Assembly: GCF_037940415.1 (NCBI RefSeq)
Contig: NZ_CP149798.1
Location: 7,845,001-7,909,000, forward strand
Length of the DNA stretch: 64,000 bases
DNA from: Streptomyces sp. f51
Lineage (GTDB): Bacteria; Actinomycetota; Actinomycetes; Streptomycetales; Streptomycetaceae
Reading direction: 5' to 3'
The notes below the pieces were generated by a model, which saw only the letters and a program-made list of their open reading frames with translations, ran no database searches and had not been told where the DNA came from. This document shows positions 15,447 to 23,532 of this stretch, piece after piece (the first letter of the stretch is position 1; every line of letters starts with the position of its first letter). A program made the translations under genes and the position numbers.

Positions 15447-15514
15447 CTGCTTGCGGCGGCGGTCGGCCACGGCTCGCCAGGGGCATCGGCCCCTCGACGC
15501 AGTGGGAGAGGGAA

Positions 15515-16933
15515 ATGAGGCTTCGTGACTCGGCTCGGGCCGTGGCGTCCCGGTGCTCTGCCGACATACTCAACGGCCGGTACCGTCTGGACGGTCTTCT
15601 TGGCTCGGGGGGCGCCGCGGATGTCCACCGAGGCTTTGACCTGCGGCTGAGGCGGCCTGTGGCGGTCAAGGTCTTCCGGCCCGAAACCGGCTTCGACACG
15701 GAGGAGACCTCGCAGGGCGAAGCCGCGATCCTCGCCCGCCTCAACCACCCGGGACTCGTCACCGCCTTCGACGCCGGACAGCACGACGGACGTGTCTTCC
15801 TGGTCATGCAACTCATCGAAGGCACCACCCTGAAGCGCCGCATCACCGCAGGCCCGCTGTCCTTCGAGGAAACCACCGCACTGGGCTCCGGTCTCGCCCA
15901 CGCACTGGCCCACGCCCACGAGGCGAGCATCGTCCATCGGGACGTCAAACCGTCCAACATCCTTCTCGATGCCTCTCACCGGCCCCACCTGACCGACTTC
16001 GGTATCTCCCGACGGCTGGACGCCACCACACACACCGCCACCGGGACACTCATCGGCACGGCCGCCTACCTCTCACCCGAGCAAGTCCTCGGACAGCCCG
16101 TCGGCCGGCCCGCAGACATCTACGCCCTCGGACTGGTACTCCTCGAATGCCTCACCGGCCGGCTCGAGTACGACGGCGGCCCCCTGGAAGCGGCGATCGC
16201 ACGACTGCACCGGCCACCCGCTCTGCCGGGCCACCTGCCACCACAACTCGCCGACCTCGTGCGGGCCATGACAGCCCTGGACGAAAGCGACCGCCCGACA
16301 GCCGACGACTGCGCCCGGGCACTGGCAGAGTCGACCGAAACAGGGCGACTTGCCGTCAACCCCTCGCCGCACGCCCGGGGTCCCGTGACCAGCCACACGC
16401 GATCTCGCACGAGGGACCGTGCGCACGGCACCCCGCTGCCCGGCGGCGGAGAACAGGTGGCCGCGCGCACCAGGGCCGTGCGGAAGCGCCCGCTGGCCGT
16501 GGGTGCCGGCGCCGTTCTGGCCGCGGCCCTGGTCACTGCTCTTGCCGTTCCCGGCAACCCCACATCACACGACGATGATCAAAGCAGGACCAGGATCACC
16601 GGCGTCCCCGACGCGGGGCGGAAGAAGAAGACCACGGCCCCCGCCGGGAAGATCCCTTCCCAACGTAACGGCGCCGGCAGCCCCGCTGACGGTGTGCCCG
16701 GGCGAAGTGACGGCCACGCGTCTGACGGCCCGGACGACGCATCGGGCGTCGATGGGGTCCCACGCTCGTCTGCGGCCTCGGTACACGCAACGCCAGGCAG
16801 CGTAGGTCCGCCCGGCGCAGCAGGTCACGGCGGTGCGAAGGCGGAAGATTCCCACCGTCCGCCCGGCCAGGCCAGGAAGGCGACGAAAAAGGCGAAAGAC
16901 AAAAAGGGATTGAAACCGGTCACGGGTCCGTGA
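15515..16933 (+). CDS. Membrane Ser/Thr protein kinase
   Basis: A 472-residue Hanks-type kinase. The N-lobe carries GSGGAADVH (glycine loop) and VAVKVF (Lys52). The catalytic loop is HRDVKPSN (Asp143), followed by DFG at 161-163 and a GTAAYLSPEQ activation segment. After about residue 280 comes a basic linker, one membrane helix (about 327-346) and an extracellular Pro/Lys/Gly-rich tail without PASTA repeats. The kinase domain is cytosolic. ATG at 15515 follows GGGAGAGG. A collapsed paralogue lies at 6511-6830, and a candidate SigB promoter precedes the gene. Confidence 0.85.
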   Translation: MRLRDSARAVASRCSADILNGRYRLDGLLGSGGAADVHRGFDLRLRRPVAVKVFRPETGFDTEETSQGEAAILARLNHPGLVTAFDAGQHDGRVFLVMQLIEGTTLKRRITAGPLSFEETTALGSGLAHALAHAHEASIVHRDVKPSNILLDASHRPHLTDFGISRRLDATTHTATGTLIGTAAYLSPEQVLGQPVGRPADIYALGLVLLECLTGRLEYDGGPLEAAIARLHRPPALPGHLPPQLADLVRAMTALDESDRPTADDCARALAESTETGRLAVNPSPHARGPVTSHTRSRTRDRAHGTPLPGGGEQVAARTRAVRKRPLAVGAGAVLAAALVTALAVPGNPTSHDDDQSRTRITGVPDAGRKKKTTAPAGKIPSQRNGAGSPADGVPGRSDGHASDGPDDASGVDGVPRSSAASVHATPGSVGPPGAAGHGGAKAEDSHRPPGQARKATKKAKDKKGLKPVTGP

Positions 16934-17241
16934 GTTGCCGCCGCGTCCCAGGGCTCCGTTCACACCGACGGGCCCTGCCGTGTCGGGGCGTGCTCCGGCG
17001 ACCAGGGGGAGGAGGTAAGCAATTCTGCGGCCCGGGCGAGCGCTCGCTGACAGGCAAGCCGTCGAGGGCAGGGCCGGCGCGGGGGCACACTGCACGCTCG
17101 CCACCAGGAGCGGGGCCCCGGCCCCGCGGTGTCCTGGTCGGCATCCGCCTCCAGGAGGGGCAGACGCCGCGCAGCAGCACCCCTACGTCCTGCTTCACCC
17201 GGCAGATGAAGGTAACGCTGTGGCCTTACCCCTGCTGTTCA
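16934..17241. other. Intergenic region, nothing recognised
   Basis: About 308 bases between the convergent kinase and RpiR genes. No gene, repeat or clear terminator seen. Confidence 0.5.
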
Positions 17242-18105
17242 TCAGACCAGGCCGATGCGGTGGGCCGTGTCTTCGACGTGCTTCATGTGCTGGTGGGCCT
17301 CGTTTCCCATTGCGGTGATGAGGCCGGCGACCACGGTCTCGATGACAGCGAGGGTGGGGACGAGACTGTCGTAGGGGGAGGGGGTGGTGACCTGGCTGGG
17401 AAAGACGACTTCGGCGTGAGATGCGGTGGGTGAGAGCCAGGTGTCGGTGAAGACGATGACCTTGCCTCCGCACTCCTGGGCCAGCTGTGCAATGGCGAGC
17501 TTGTCGTGCTCGTAGCGGCGGTAGTCGAAGATCACGAGAACGTCCCGGCGCGTGAGCGCGGCAAGTACAGCGGTGCGCTCGACGGCCCGTTCCGGAAGGA
17601 AGCGGACGTCGTCGCGCAGCTGCATGAGGTGGAGGCCGAGGTACTGGGCCAGGAGACGGGTGAAGCGGCCTCCGGCCAGGGTGATGCGCCGTTTACGGTC
17701 CGACAGAAGGGCGATGGCGTGTTCGAGGTCGTGCGGCGGGGTCTCGGCGAGTGTCTGGGTGACGGCGGCGGTGAACAGCTTGCTGCTGCGGGCCATGAGG
17801 CCGGCGGCTGAGTCGGTGGAGCTGGCGTCGTCGGTTGCCTCGTACAGGGACAGAGGTGAGGCGTTGCGGGTTTCGAGTTCGGCACGCAGGGCCGCCTGGA
17901 AGTCCGGGAAGCCGCTGTAGCCGAGGCGATTGACGAAGCGCAGGACGGTGGGGGCGCTGACCGCTGCGCGCTCGGCGAGGGTGGCAATCGTCTCGAAGCC
18001 GCTCGAGGGGTAACTGGCCAGCAGCACCCGGGCGACTTTCCGTTCGGCAGGGCTGAGAATGCCCAGCTTGAGCCGGATGTCGTCGGCGAGGGTGCCGGAG
18101 GCCAT
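17242..18105 (-). CDS. MurR/RpiR-family transcriptional regulator
   Basis: A 287-residue regulator. An N-terminal HTH_6 domain (LSPAERKVARVLLASYPSSGFETIATLAERAAVSAPTVLRFVNRLGY) is followed by a SIS sugar-phosphate-binding domain (about 115-265; ITLAGGRFTRLLAQYLGLHL, VLVIFDYRRYEHDKLAIAQLAQE, VIVFTDTWLSP). Such proteins sense phosphosugars and regulate catabolic genes. No sugar gene survives nearby; the next upstream sequence is a gene fragment. The start at 18105 follows AAAGGA. Confidence 0.8.
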   Translation of the reverse strand: MASGTLADDIRLKLGILSPAERKVARVLLASYPSSGFETIATLAERAAVSAPTVLRFVNRLGYSGFPDFQAALRAELETRNASPLSLYEATDDASSTDSAAGLMARSSKLFTAAVTQTLAETPPHDLEHAIALLSDRKRRITLAGGRFTRLLAQYLGLHLMQLRDDVRFLPERAVERTAVLAALTRRDVLVIFDYRRYEHDKLAIAQLAQECGGKVIVFTDTWLSPTASHAEVVFPSQVTTPSPYDSLVPTLAVIETVVAGLITAMGNEAHQHMKHVEDTAHRIGLV

Positions 18106-18147
18106 ATCGGGTCCTTTCCCATGATGGGCTGCGCAGTGGCCGAGCCT

Positions 18148-18360
18148 AGTGCTCGGTGAACGTGAGGCGGGGCCGACCGGTCGCCGCCGCGGGCGGGCCC
18201 CGAGCCGCCGGAGTGTTCGTCGGCGCGACGGCGATCTGCATGCCGACGAGGGGCTGCGCGGAGGTGCCGTCGCTGCCCCAGGCGGTGACGCCGGGCCTTT
18301 TGGTGAAAGTGACAGTGAAGCGGGGCCCCGTTTCGAAGGTGGAGGCGGTCGCGGTCGGGG
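18148..18360 (-). pseudogene. 3' fragment of an unidentified gene
   Basis: The minus strand reads about 70 residues (FTVTFTKRPGVTAWGSDG, then AQPLVGMQIAVAPTNTP) ending in TAG at 18148. The upstream part is replaced at about 18360 by peptidase-like sequence on the other strand. Family not recognised. It lies upstream of, and on the same strand as, the RpiR gene, so it may once have been its co-transcribed target. Confidence 0.35.
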
Positions 18361-18740
18361 CGCGACGTTCGACTTCAAGAACCGGCCCGCCTGCGGCTAC
18401 TGCCGACGCAGCGTCACCAACGGGGTCGCCGACGCGAACCTCTCCAGCGGCACCCCTGAGACGAAGTGCGGATCGCCGAGCGGAAGCACCCTCGACGAGA
18501 GCGAACCCAACGACTCCCGCAGCACAGCCGACGACGCCACCACCCTCGCGTCCCCCGCAACCCTCACCGGCAGCATGAAGTCCTCCTCCGACGCCGACTA
18601 CTTCAAGGTCACCCTCGCATCACGCCAGTGCGCCACCGTCCGATGCGCCGTCCCCTCCGCCTACGACGCCGACCTGTACCTCATGGACTCGGCCGGCAGC
18701 ACCGTGGAGCGCTCCGTCAACAGCGCCGCCGGGCGGGCCG
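18361..18740 (+). pseudogene. Fragment of a secreted protease (PPC domain)
   Basis: Plus-strand sequence GSTLDESEPNDSRSTADDATTL, then GSMKSSSDADYFKVTL, then AYDADLYLMDSAGS has the pre-peptidase C-terminal (PPC) domain pattern (E-PND, DxDYF, DLDLYL-like) found at the C terminus of secreted peptidases. Catalytic domain, signal peptide and stop are all absent. It runs directly into glycosyltransferase-like sequence at about 18741. Confidence 0.5.
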
Positions 18741-19077
18741 TGGTGATGCCGTCGGTGCCCCAGCAGGCGTTGCTCGAACACGTCGACCTGATGGTCCACC
18801 ACGGCGGCAACAACTCCTTCACGGAGTGCGTCCGCGCGGGCGTCCCGGCGATCAGTTCTCCGTCGCGCGCGACGCGGAGCGCTCGGGCGTGGGTGTGGTC
18901 GCCGATCCGAACGCCGCAGGGCCGGCCGAGATCGGCGCCGCTCTGGAGGCGTTGTCGGTCACGGCCGGCCCACGGGTTGCCGAACTGGCCGGCCAGGTCC
19001 GTGAGCACGGGCCCCTATGGGGAGCCGCGCGCCTGCTCACGGTCATGCGGGAGCGGGCACCGGCACGGCACGCGTGA
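18741..19077 (+). pseudogene. Fragment of a UGT-type glycosyltransferase, frameshifted
   Basis: VVMPSVPQQALLEHVDLMVHH, GGNNSFTECVRAGVPAI and then, in another frame, DQFSVARDAERSGVGVVADPN. This is the nucleotide-sugar-binding C-terminal half of MGT/UGT glycosyltransferases, with the donor-site HHGGNNSFTE motif. A small deletion at about 18850 removes the segment between GVPAI and DQFS and shifts the frame. N-terminal half missing. Confidence 0.6.
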
Positions 19078-19097
19078 CGGCCTCAGGCACAGACGCA

Positions 19098-19874
19098 TCA
19101 GGTGCCGGGCAGCGATACTGGTGTCCCGAACCGCACCGGCACACCAGGCGCGTACAACACGCTGAGCGGTGCTTCCCTGGGCCGGGACAGGCCTGCGGCC
19201 GCGATGAGGGAGTCGTCCCAGTCGAGCAGGGAGCAGTGGCGGAAGGACCACTCGGGGTGGGTGTTGGGGAGGTAGTAGGAGCGTCCGAACGCACGTCCGT
19301 GCAGTCCCCAACGGTTCGTGAGGAACTCCTCGACGGGGTCCGGTGTCGTGGGGGTGCTGGTTACCTCCAGCCACACGCGGGCCCCGGCGTTCGGTGTTCC
19401 GCGCCGGCTGGTCCGGTACAGCAGGCGGTTGTCGAACCAGTGGCTGTGGATGCGGGACCACCGGTACGGGAGCCGGAAGGACGCGTCGGCGGCCAGGACG
19501 GGCAGCAGGCGGTCGCATTCCAGCGAGCGGAACACCACTCCGCGGCGCCCCAGCGCGTCCCGGCTGTAGAGGCGGACGTTGACCTCGTCGAAGGACCCGA
19601 GATACGGGATCGGCGGGGTACGGCCGAAGGCGAGATCGCGCATACGGAAGAAGACCAGGCCGACGTACGTGCGGCCGTTGTGGAGGTCGGGGACGGTTCC
19701 GGGCGGCAGAAGCCCGGCCACCTGGAACGGGTCTACAGGCCAGTGCAGGAACACCAGGTCGCGCCAGTTCTGCCGGAAGAGGGTCCGCCGCAATTCCCGC
19801 GGCGCGTGAGGGGCCACCGGCTCCACGGGGTGCATGGTCCGGTGGTACCGGCGGGGCGATCCACTGTCGGGCAC
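19098..19874 (-). CDS. DUF2071 (YqjF-family) protein
   Basis: A 258-residue soluble protein. DUF2071 features are visible: LFRQNWRDLVFLHWPVDPFQVAGLLPPG near the N terminus, FDEVNVRLYSRD, and FLTNRWGLHGRAFG. Function unknown. The GTG at 19874 is chosen because GAGGAG lies just upstream. It begins 23 bases after the stop of the SDR gene, so the two form an operon and may act on a common metabolite. Confidence 0.75.
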   Translation of the reverse strand: MPDSGSPRRYHRTMHPVEPVAPHAPRELRRTLFRQNWRDLVFLHWPVDPFQVAGLLPPGTVPDLHNGRTYVGLVFFRMRDLAFGRTPPIPYLGSFDEVNVRLYSRDALGRRGVVFRSLECDRLLPVLAADASFRLPYRWSRIHSHWFDNRLLYRTSRRGTPNAGARVWLEVTSTPTTPDPVEEFLTNRWGLHGRAFGRSYYLPNTHPEWSFRHCSLLDWDDSLIAAAGLSRPREAPLSVLYAPGVPVRFGTPVSLPGT

Positions 19875-19896
19875 GGTTGCTCCTCGGCCGCCCGTC

Positions 19897-20598
19897 CTAC
19901 CGCTCGACGTCGAGCGGGGCATCACGGCCCGGCTTCACCAGCCGGGCGCCGGCGGAGAGCGCGGCGACGATCGCGTCCACCGCATCGGTGACGGGCAGTC
20001 CCGCCGGCAGCGCGGGAGGCGTTCCGAGGACGGCTCGGCCGGCGAATCCCGTCTCCACGTGGGGCAGACGGATCTCCAGCACCGCGACCCCGGACGCCCG
20101 CTGCTCGCGCCGGACTCCCCGGAGCCACGCGGCCAGGGCCGCCTTCGACGCGGAGTAGTCGGCCATGCCCGCCGAGGGCGACTCGGCGACGACGCCCGTG
20201 ACCGCCGCGATCACGCCGCCCGGCTTGACGACGGGAAGGGCGGCTCGCAAAAACGCCAGGGGAGCCAGCGTGTTGACGGTGAACAGGTGCTCGGCCACGG
20301 CGTCGTTCACCGACTCGGCCGGTCCGAAGGCGGCAACGCCGACGCAGACGACGACCGCGTCCAGCCCGTCGAGTTCCCCGGCGGCCCAGGTCACCGTGCG
20401 TGCGCACTGCTCGAGGTCGTACGCGTCGAAAGCGCGGGCGGGGGCGTCGCCGCAGGCCCGGGACACGCGGGTGAGGCCTTCGCGGTCGCGGCCCGCAACG
20501 GCCACGGCAGCTCCCTGCTCGTGCAGCCGCAGTACCAGGGCGGCGCCGAGGGCTCCCGTTGCGCCGGGAACCAGGATCCCCGCACGGCTGATGACCAT
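19897..20598 (-). CDS. Short-chain dehydrogenase/reductase
   Basis: A 233-residue classical SDR. The Rossmann glycine motif is near the N terminus (LVPGATGALGAALVL), followed by a VVVCVGVAAFGP strand (in place of NNAG), a catalytic serine region (VTGVVAESPSAGMADYSASKAALAAWL) and YxxxK (YSASK). Substrate unknown. The start at 20598 follows GGGAGG. It is the upstream gene of a two-gene unit with the DUF2071 protein. Confidence 0.8.
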   Translation of the reverse strand: MVISRAGILVPGATGALGAALVLRLHEQGAAVAVAGRDREGLTRVSRACGDAPARAFDAYDLEQCARTVTWAAGELDGLDAVVVCVGVAAFGPAESVNDAVAEHLFTVNTLAPLAFLRAALPVVKPGGVIAAVTGVVAESPSAGMADYSASKAALAAWLRGVRREQRASGVAVLEIRLPHVETGFAGRAVLGTPPALPAGLPVTDAVDAIVAALSAGARLVKPGRDAPLDVER

Positions 20599-21026
20599 GA
20601 CACACCTCCCGTACCCCGGATGGCCCGGGGCATCGGACGACTCGCCTCCCTTCTTCGGCAGGTGATCGATCCCTGGATGCGGCAGTGGACCGGCCGCAGG
20701 CAACTCGCGCCCGCTCTCCGGCCGGCCCGCGACCGTGTGACCCTGAACTGCGCCCGCCGGCTGCGGCGCCCGGCCGGTATTCGCCGCCTCTGCGCAGTTC
20801 GGCCCCGTCATCCCGGCCCATCCCCGTCATATCGCGTCTCGAGGAGCCCAGTTCACACCAGTGCGCAGGACCGCGCAGACCCCGCAGCGGCGTGCCTGCT
20901 CCTTCGCGAGGCCGAGTTTCGTCGCGAACGGTGCGGTCAGCCTCTGCATCCGCGGACGCCATGACACCGGAAAAGTGGCGAAAGCATCCCAAAATGCTTC
21001 ACCGGTCCGTAATGAGAGGGAACGCA
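20599..21026. other. Intergenic region, no gene seen
   Basis: About 430 bases between divergent genes. It should hold promoters for both. I could not identify a consensus element with confidence. A GGGTAC next to the SDR start is too close to the ATG and lacks a correctly spaced -35. Confidence 0.5.
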
Positions 21027-21260
21027 ATGATCGTAAAGAAGCTGCACGATGCGGGCGTCCAGAGTGAGCACGCCTACGCCGCGGCCTTCGGCTCCATCGG
21101 CCTTTCGCTCGTCTCCTGGCTGGCGTCCAACAGGCAGGAGAACCTGGAGCGGGCCGACCGTTGGGGCATCTTCGTGGGGGAGTGGGCGCCCACCTTCTTC
21201 GCTCTCGGGCTGGCACTGGCCAACTACGAGCAGAGCGATTCCGCGGTGGCCGACCGCTGA
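21027..21260 (+). CDS. Small membrane protein
   Basis: A 77-residue protein with two predicted membrane segments (AYAAAFGSIGLSLVSWLA and WAPTFFALGLALANY) joined by a charged loop (SNRQENLERADRWG). Unknown function. ATG at 21027 follows AGAGGGAA. It precedes the AfsA-like gene by about 80 bases on the same strand. Confidence 0.65.
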   Translation: MIVKKLHDAGVQSEHAYAAAFGSIGLSLVSWLASNRQENLERADRWGIFVGEWAPTFFALGLALANYEQSDSAVADR

Positions 21261-21343
21261 CCGACAGACCGCATCGGCCACCACCCCGTCCGGCCTGCAT
21301 CTGCGATCCGCGGACGCGCGCCTCCCCGACCGAGAAGACGCTG

Positions 21344-22276
21344 ATGCGAGACATGATGGCAATGGAGGCGAGCTCGGTGACGGAACTGCTCGACAGTGGG
21401 ATCGAGGACGTTTCGGCCGGGCGACGCGCGGGGCCGGGCGGGCCGCCGACCTGGCGCGAGCTGGGGTTGCAGTCGATGTCGGCGACGCTGGTCGAATCGC
21501 TGAGCCGACGAGGAAGCCGCTTCTTCGAAGCACTGTGCCAGTGGCCTCGATGGCATGCACTGAACGAGCGTGCACTCGCGGTGACGCACCATCCCCTGCT
21601 CATGGCCGAGTCTGCCCGTCAGCTCGCCGCCGCCCTGGAGTTGCGGCATCTCAAGGGCGCGGATGACAACCGACTCCAGCCCGTCTCGGTGAGCCTGGGA
21701 GTGGACCCGAGAGCACAACCGGTTGAGCGCGGCGCCGCGTCGGACGTCCTGGTGCACGTCACGGTCAGCGATCTCGTCGAACGAATGGGTGCTGTCGCCG
21801 CGTACCGCCTGACGGCCGAGTTCTTTCACGCCGGCACGCGCTTCGGCGCCTGCGGCATGACGCTGGCCCGCCCTTCACGCCCTCCACTGGAGGTGGCCTC
21901 CACGCCGTATCCGGGCCTGCTGCGTCCCGCCCCGGCCGCCGTGGGAGCGTCGGCCGAACCGGACGTGCTGCTCGCGCGCGGAGCACAAGGGCGACTCGTG
22001 ATCGCCCCCTGCGACCCCGGGCACCCGGTGCTCCTGCCGGGCCGCCCCGCCCTGCTGCCGGCGCTCGCCGTCATGGAAGCCGGACGACAGGCGACGCTGC
22101 TCTACCGCGGGGCCCTGCCGTCCGCTGTGGCCGGCATCGCTGTGCGGCTCGACGCGCCGGTGCCAAGCCGCGGGGCGGTCGTCGAGGTGGCGGCCGAGGG
22201 CGGCGCCTCGCGCTTCCTCGTAAAGGCCGGGGAACAGATCGCCGCCATGGGCACGGTCACCTTGTTGCGGCCCTGA
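21344..22276 (+). CDS. AfsA-like double-hotdog protein
   Basis: A 310-residue protein with two AfsA-type hotdog units. The first has HHPLLMAESARQLAAALELR, like the HxPLLxAExxRQ helix of AfsA. The second has HPVLLPGRPALLPALAVMEAGRQA, matching the HPVLFDH...GMVLLEAARQA helix. AfsA condenses a beta-ketoacyl unit with dihydroxyacetone phosphate in gamma-butyrolactone signal synthesis. The usual N-terminal segment is shortened here, and no butyrolactone receptor gene is adjacent. The signalling role is therefore family inference. ATG at 21344 has a weak ribosome site; later ATGs are possible. Confidence 0.7.
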   Translation: MRDMMAMEASSVTELLDSGIEDVSAGRRAGPGGPPTWRELGLQSMSATLVESLSRRGSRFFEALCQWPRWHALNERALAVTHHPLLMAESARQLAAALELRHLKGADDNRLQPVSVSLGVDPRAQPVERGAASDVLVHVTVSDLVERMGAVAAYRLTAEFFHAGTRFGACGMTLARPSRPPLEVASTPYPGLLRPAPAAVGASAEPDVLLARGAQGRLVIAPCDPGHPVLLPGRPALLPALAVMEAGRQATLLYRGALPSAVAGIAVRLDAPVPSRGAVVEVAAEGGASRFLVKAGEQIAAMGTVTLLRP

Positions 22277-22483
22277 ACGCGGCACCGGTGATCCGCGCTG
22301 TCGTTGGCGTGCCGGACCCCCCGCCGATGTTCGGCCCGGGCAGCTCCGACGGACCTTCGTCGGAGCTGCCCGTCCGGGCTGCGGCCATCCGGGTGTGCTG
22401 AAGCCGTGTCAGGCGAGCGACCGAAAGCCGATTGGCCATGCTGGGCGGAAATCAACACGCTGTCCAGTGACGAGGAGTACGGC

Positions 22484-22699
22484 ATGCCGATGAACTCGGT
22501 GGCCAGATTTCTGGCGGCTCTGAACCCGCAGGACCGGCAGAAGGTCGACGCCGAACCACGCGATGAGCAGGAGCGCCTCGCCGCGGCCTGGGAAAGCGAG
22601 CTGGAGGCAGACGCCGAACTGGACACGCTCGACGAGTTGTCGCCGGTCGCGGCGGAAGCAGAGGCGGCCCGTCGTGTTCTGGACCGCAGAGACGGCTGA
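22484..22699 (+). CDS. Small acidic helical protein
   Basis: A 71-residue protein. The start is fixed by GAGGAG six bases before ATG 22484. Sequence is Glu/Ala-rich and probably coiled (ERLAAAWESELEADAELDTL, AAEAEAARRVLDRRDG). Family not recognised; no signal peptide or membrane helix. It stands alone between the AfsA-like gene and a convergent DUF427 gene. Confidence 0.5.
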   Translation: MPMNSVARFLAALNPQDRQKVDAEPRDEQERLAAAWESELEADAELDTLDELSPVAAEAEAARRVLDRRDG

Positions 22700-22802
22700 C
22701 CCCTGTGGCACCCGTGCCACCGCGGTCACGGCCGGGGGCCGATCGCGAACATGGTCAGCCGTGCGGCATGTGGTCCGGTGGGACGTCCGGCGTTGACTCT
22801 CC

Positions 22803-23288
22803 CTACCAGCCCTGTGTTTTAGGCGCGCCCTTGAAGGGGCCTTGCACGTCCGAGGTGATCCAGCCGCCGTAGAAGTCTCCGTCCTGGGCCCGCGCCTCTT
22901 CGCCGCCGACGAGGCAGCGGTCGACGCGGCTGACGTAGAAGGCGAAACAGTTCCTGAGGGCGGTGTAGGCGGGTTCGGGGTCGGAGTAGCTCCAGGCGGC
23001 ACGACCGTGTACTTCGCGGCCGATGATCAGGTCCCAGTAGCGGGCGGTGCCCTTCCATTCGCACCAGGAGTGGCCGTTGGTCGGGAGCAGCAGGTCGGTC
23101 CTGACGTCTTCCGGTGGGATGTAGAACGTCGGGGGATGGCTGGTCTCGAGGACCCGCAGTGCCCGTCGGGTCTCGGCGATCACGTGGCCACCGCATTCGA
23201 TCCTGACGAGGCGGTCGTCCGGTAGGACAGCGGGGGGCCGTGGATAGTCCCATACGGACTCGATTGTGCGATCCATGGATTCGGGCAT
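22803..23288 (-). CDS. DUF427 domain protein
   Basis: A 161-residue protein covering a complete DUF427 domain: VRIECGGHVIAETRRALRVLETSHPPTFYIP, then SWCEWKGTARYWDL and AWSYSDPEPAY. These compact beta-rich proteins are widespread, and their activity is not established. The start at 23288 follows GAGGAG. The C-terminal 30 residues (DGDFYGGWITSDVQGPFKG) also match the family. Confidence 0.85.
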   Translation of the reverse strand: MPESMDRTIESVWDYPRPPAVLPDDRLVRIECGGHVIAETRRALRVLETSHPPTFYIPPEDVRTDLLLPTNGHSWCEWKGTARYWDLIIGREVHGRAAWSYSDPEPAYTALRNCFAFYVSRVDRCLVGGEEARAQDGDFYGGWITSDVQGPFKGAPKTQGW

Positions 23289-23532
23289 GCCGTCTCCTCG
23301 CCCTGAGCGCACACGCCTCGGTCAGCGTGTTCGTCACTTCTTCTCCCGATCCCGGGATCCCGGATGAGATGTCCTGTGATCGATCGGGCCATCGTGCCGT
23401 GGCGGGATGGGTACCGGGTGGCAGGTGACGGTCTCGGGTGGGTTTCGAAGGCAGTGCCGGCGCGGGTACCGGTCCCGAGGACAGCGATGTGCGCAGGTGC
23501 TGAGGGCGCCGACGACCGGTAGAACGTAAAGG

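Noticed and set aside
14341-15960. 539-codon minus-strand frame covering the hsp20 regulator and kinase start
   Set aside because: It overlaps two well-supported plus-strand genes and reads as low-complexity Ser/Arg/Gly sequence.
18149-19165. Single 338-codon chimeric protein
   Set aside because: The frame joins a protease domain to a glycosyltransferase piece and runs into non-homologous sequence; better explained as adjacent fragments.
23405-23468. Two GGGTAC sequences upstream of the first PP2C gene as SigB promoters
   Set aside because: No GNNT at 14-16 bases upstream of either one.
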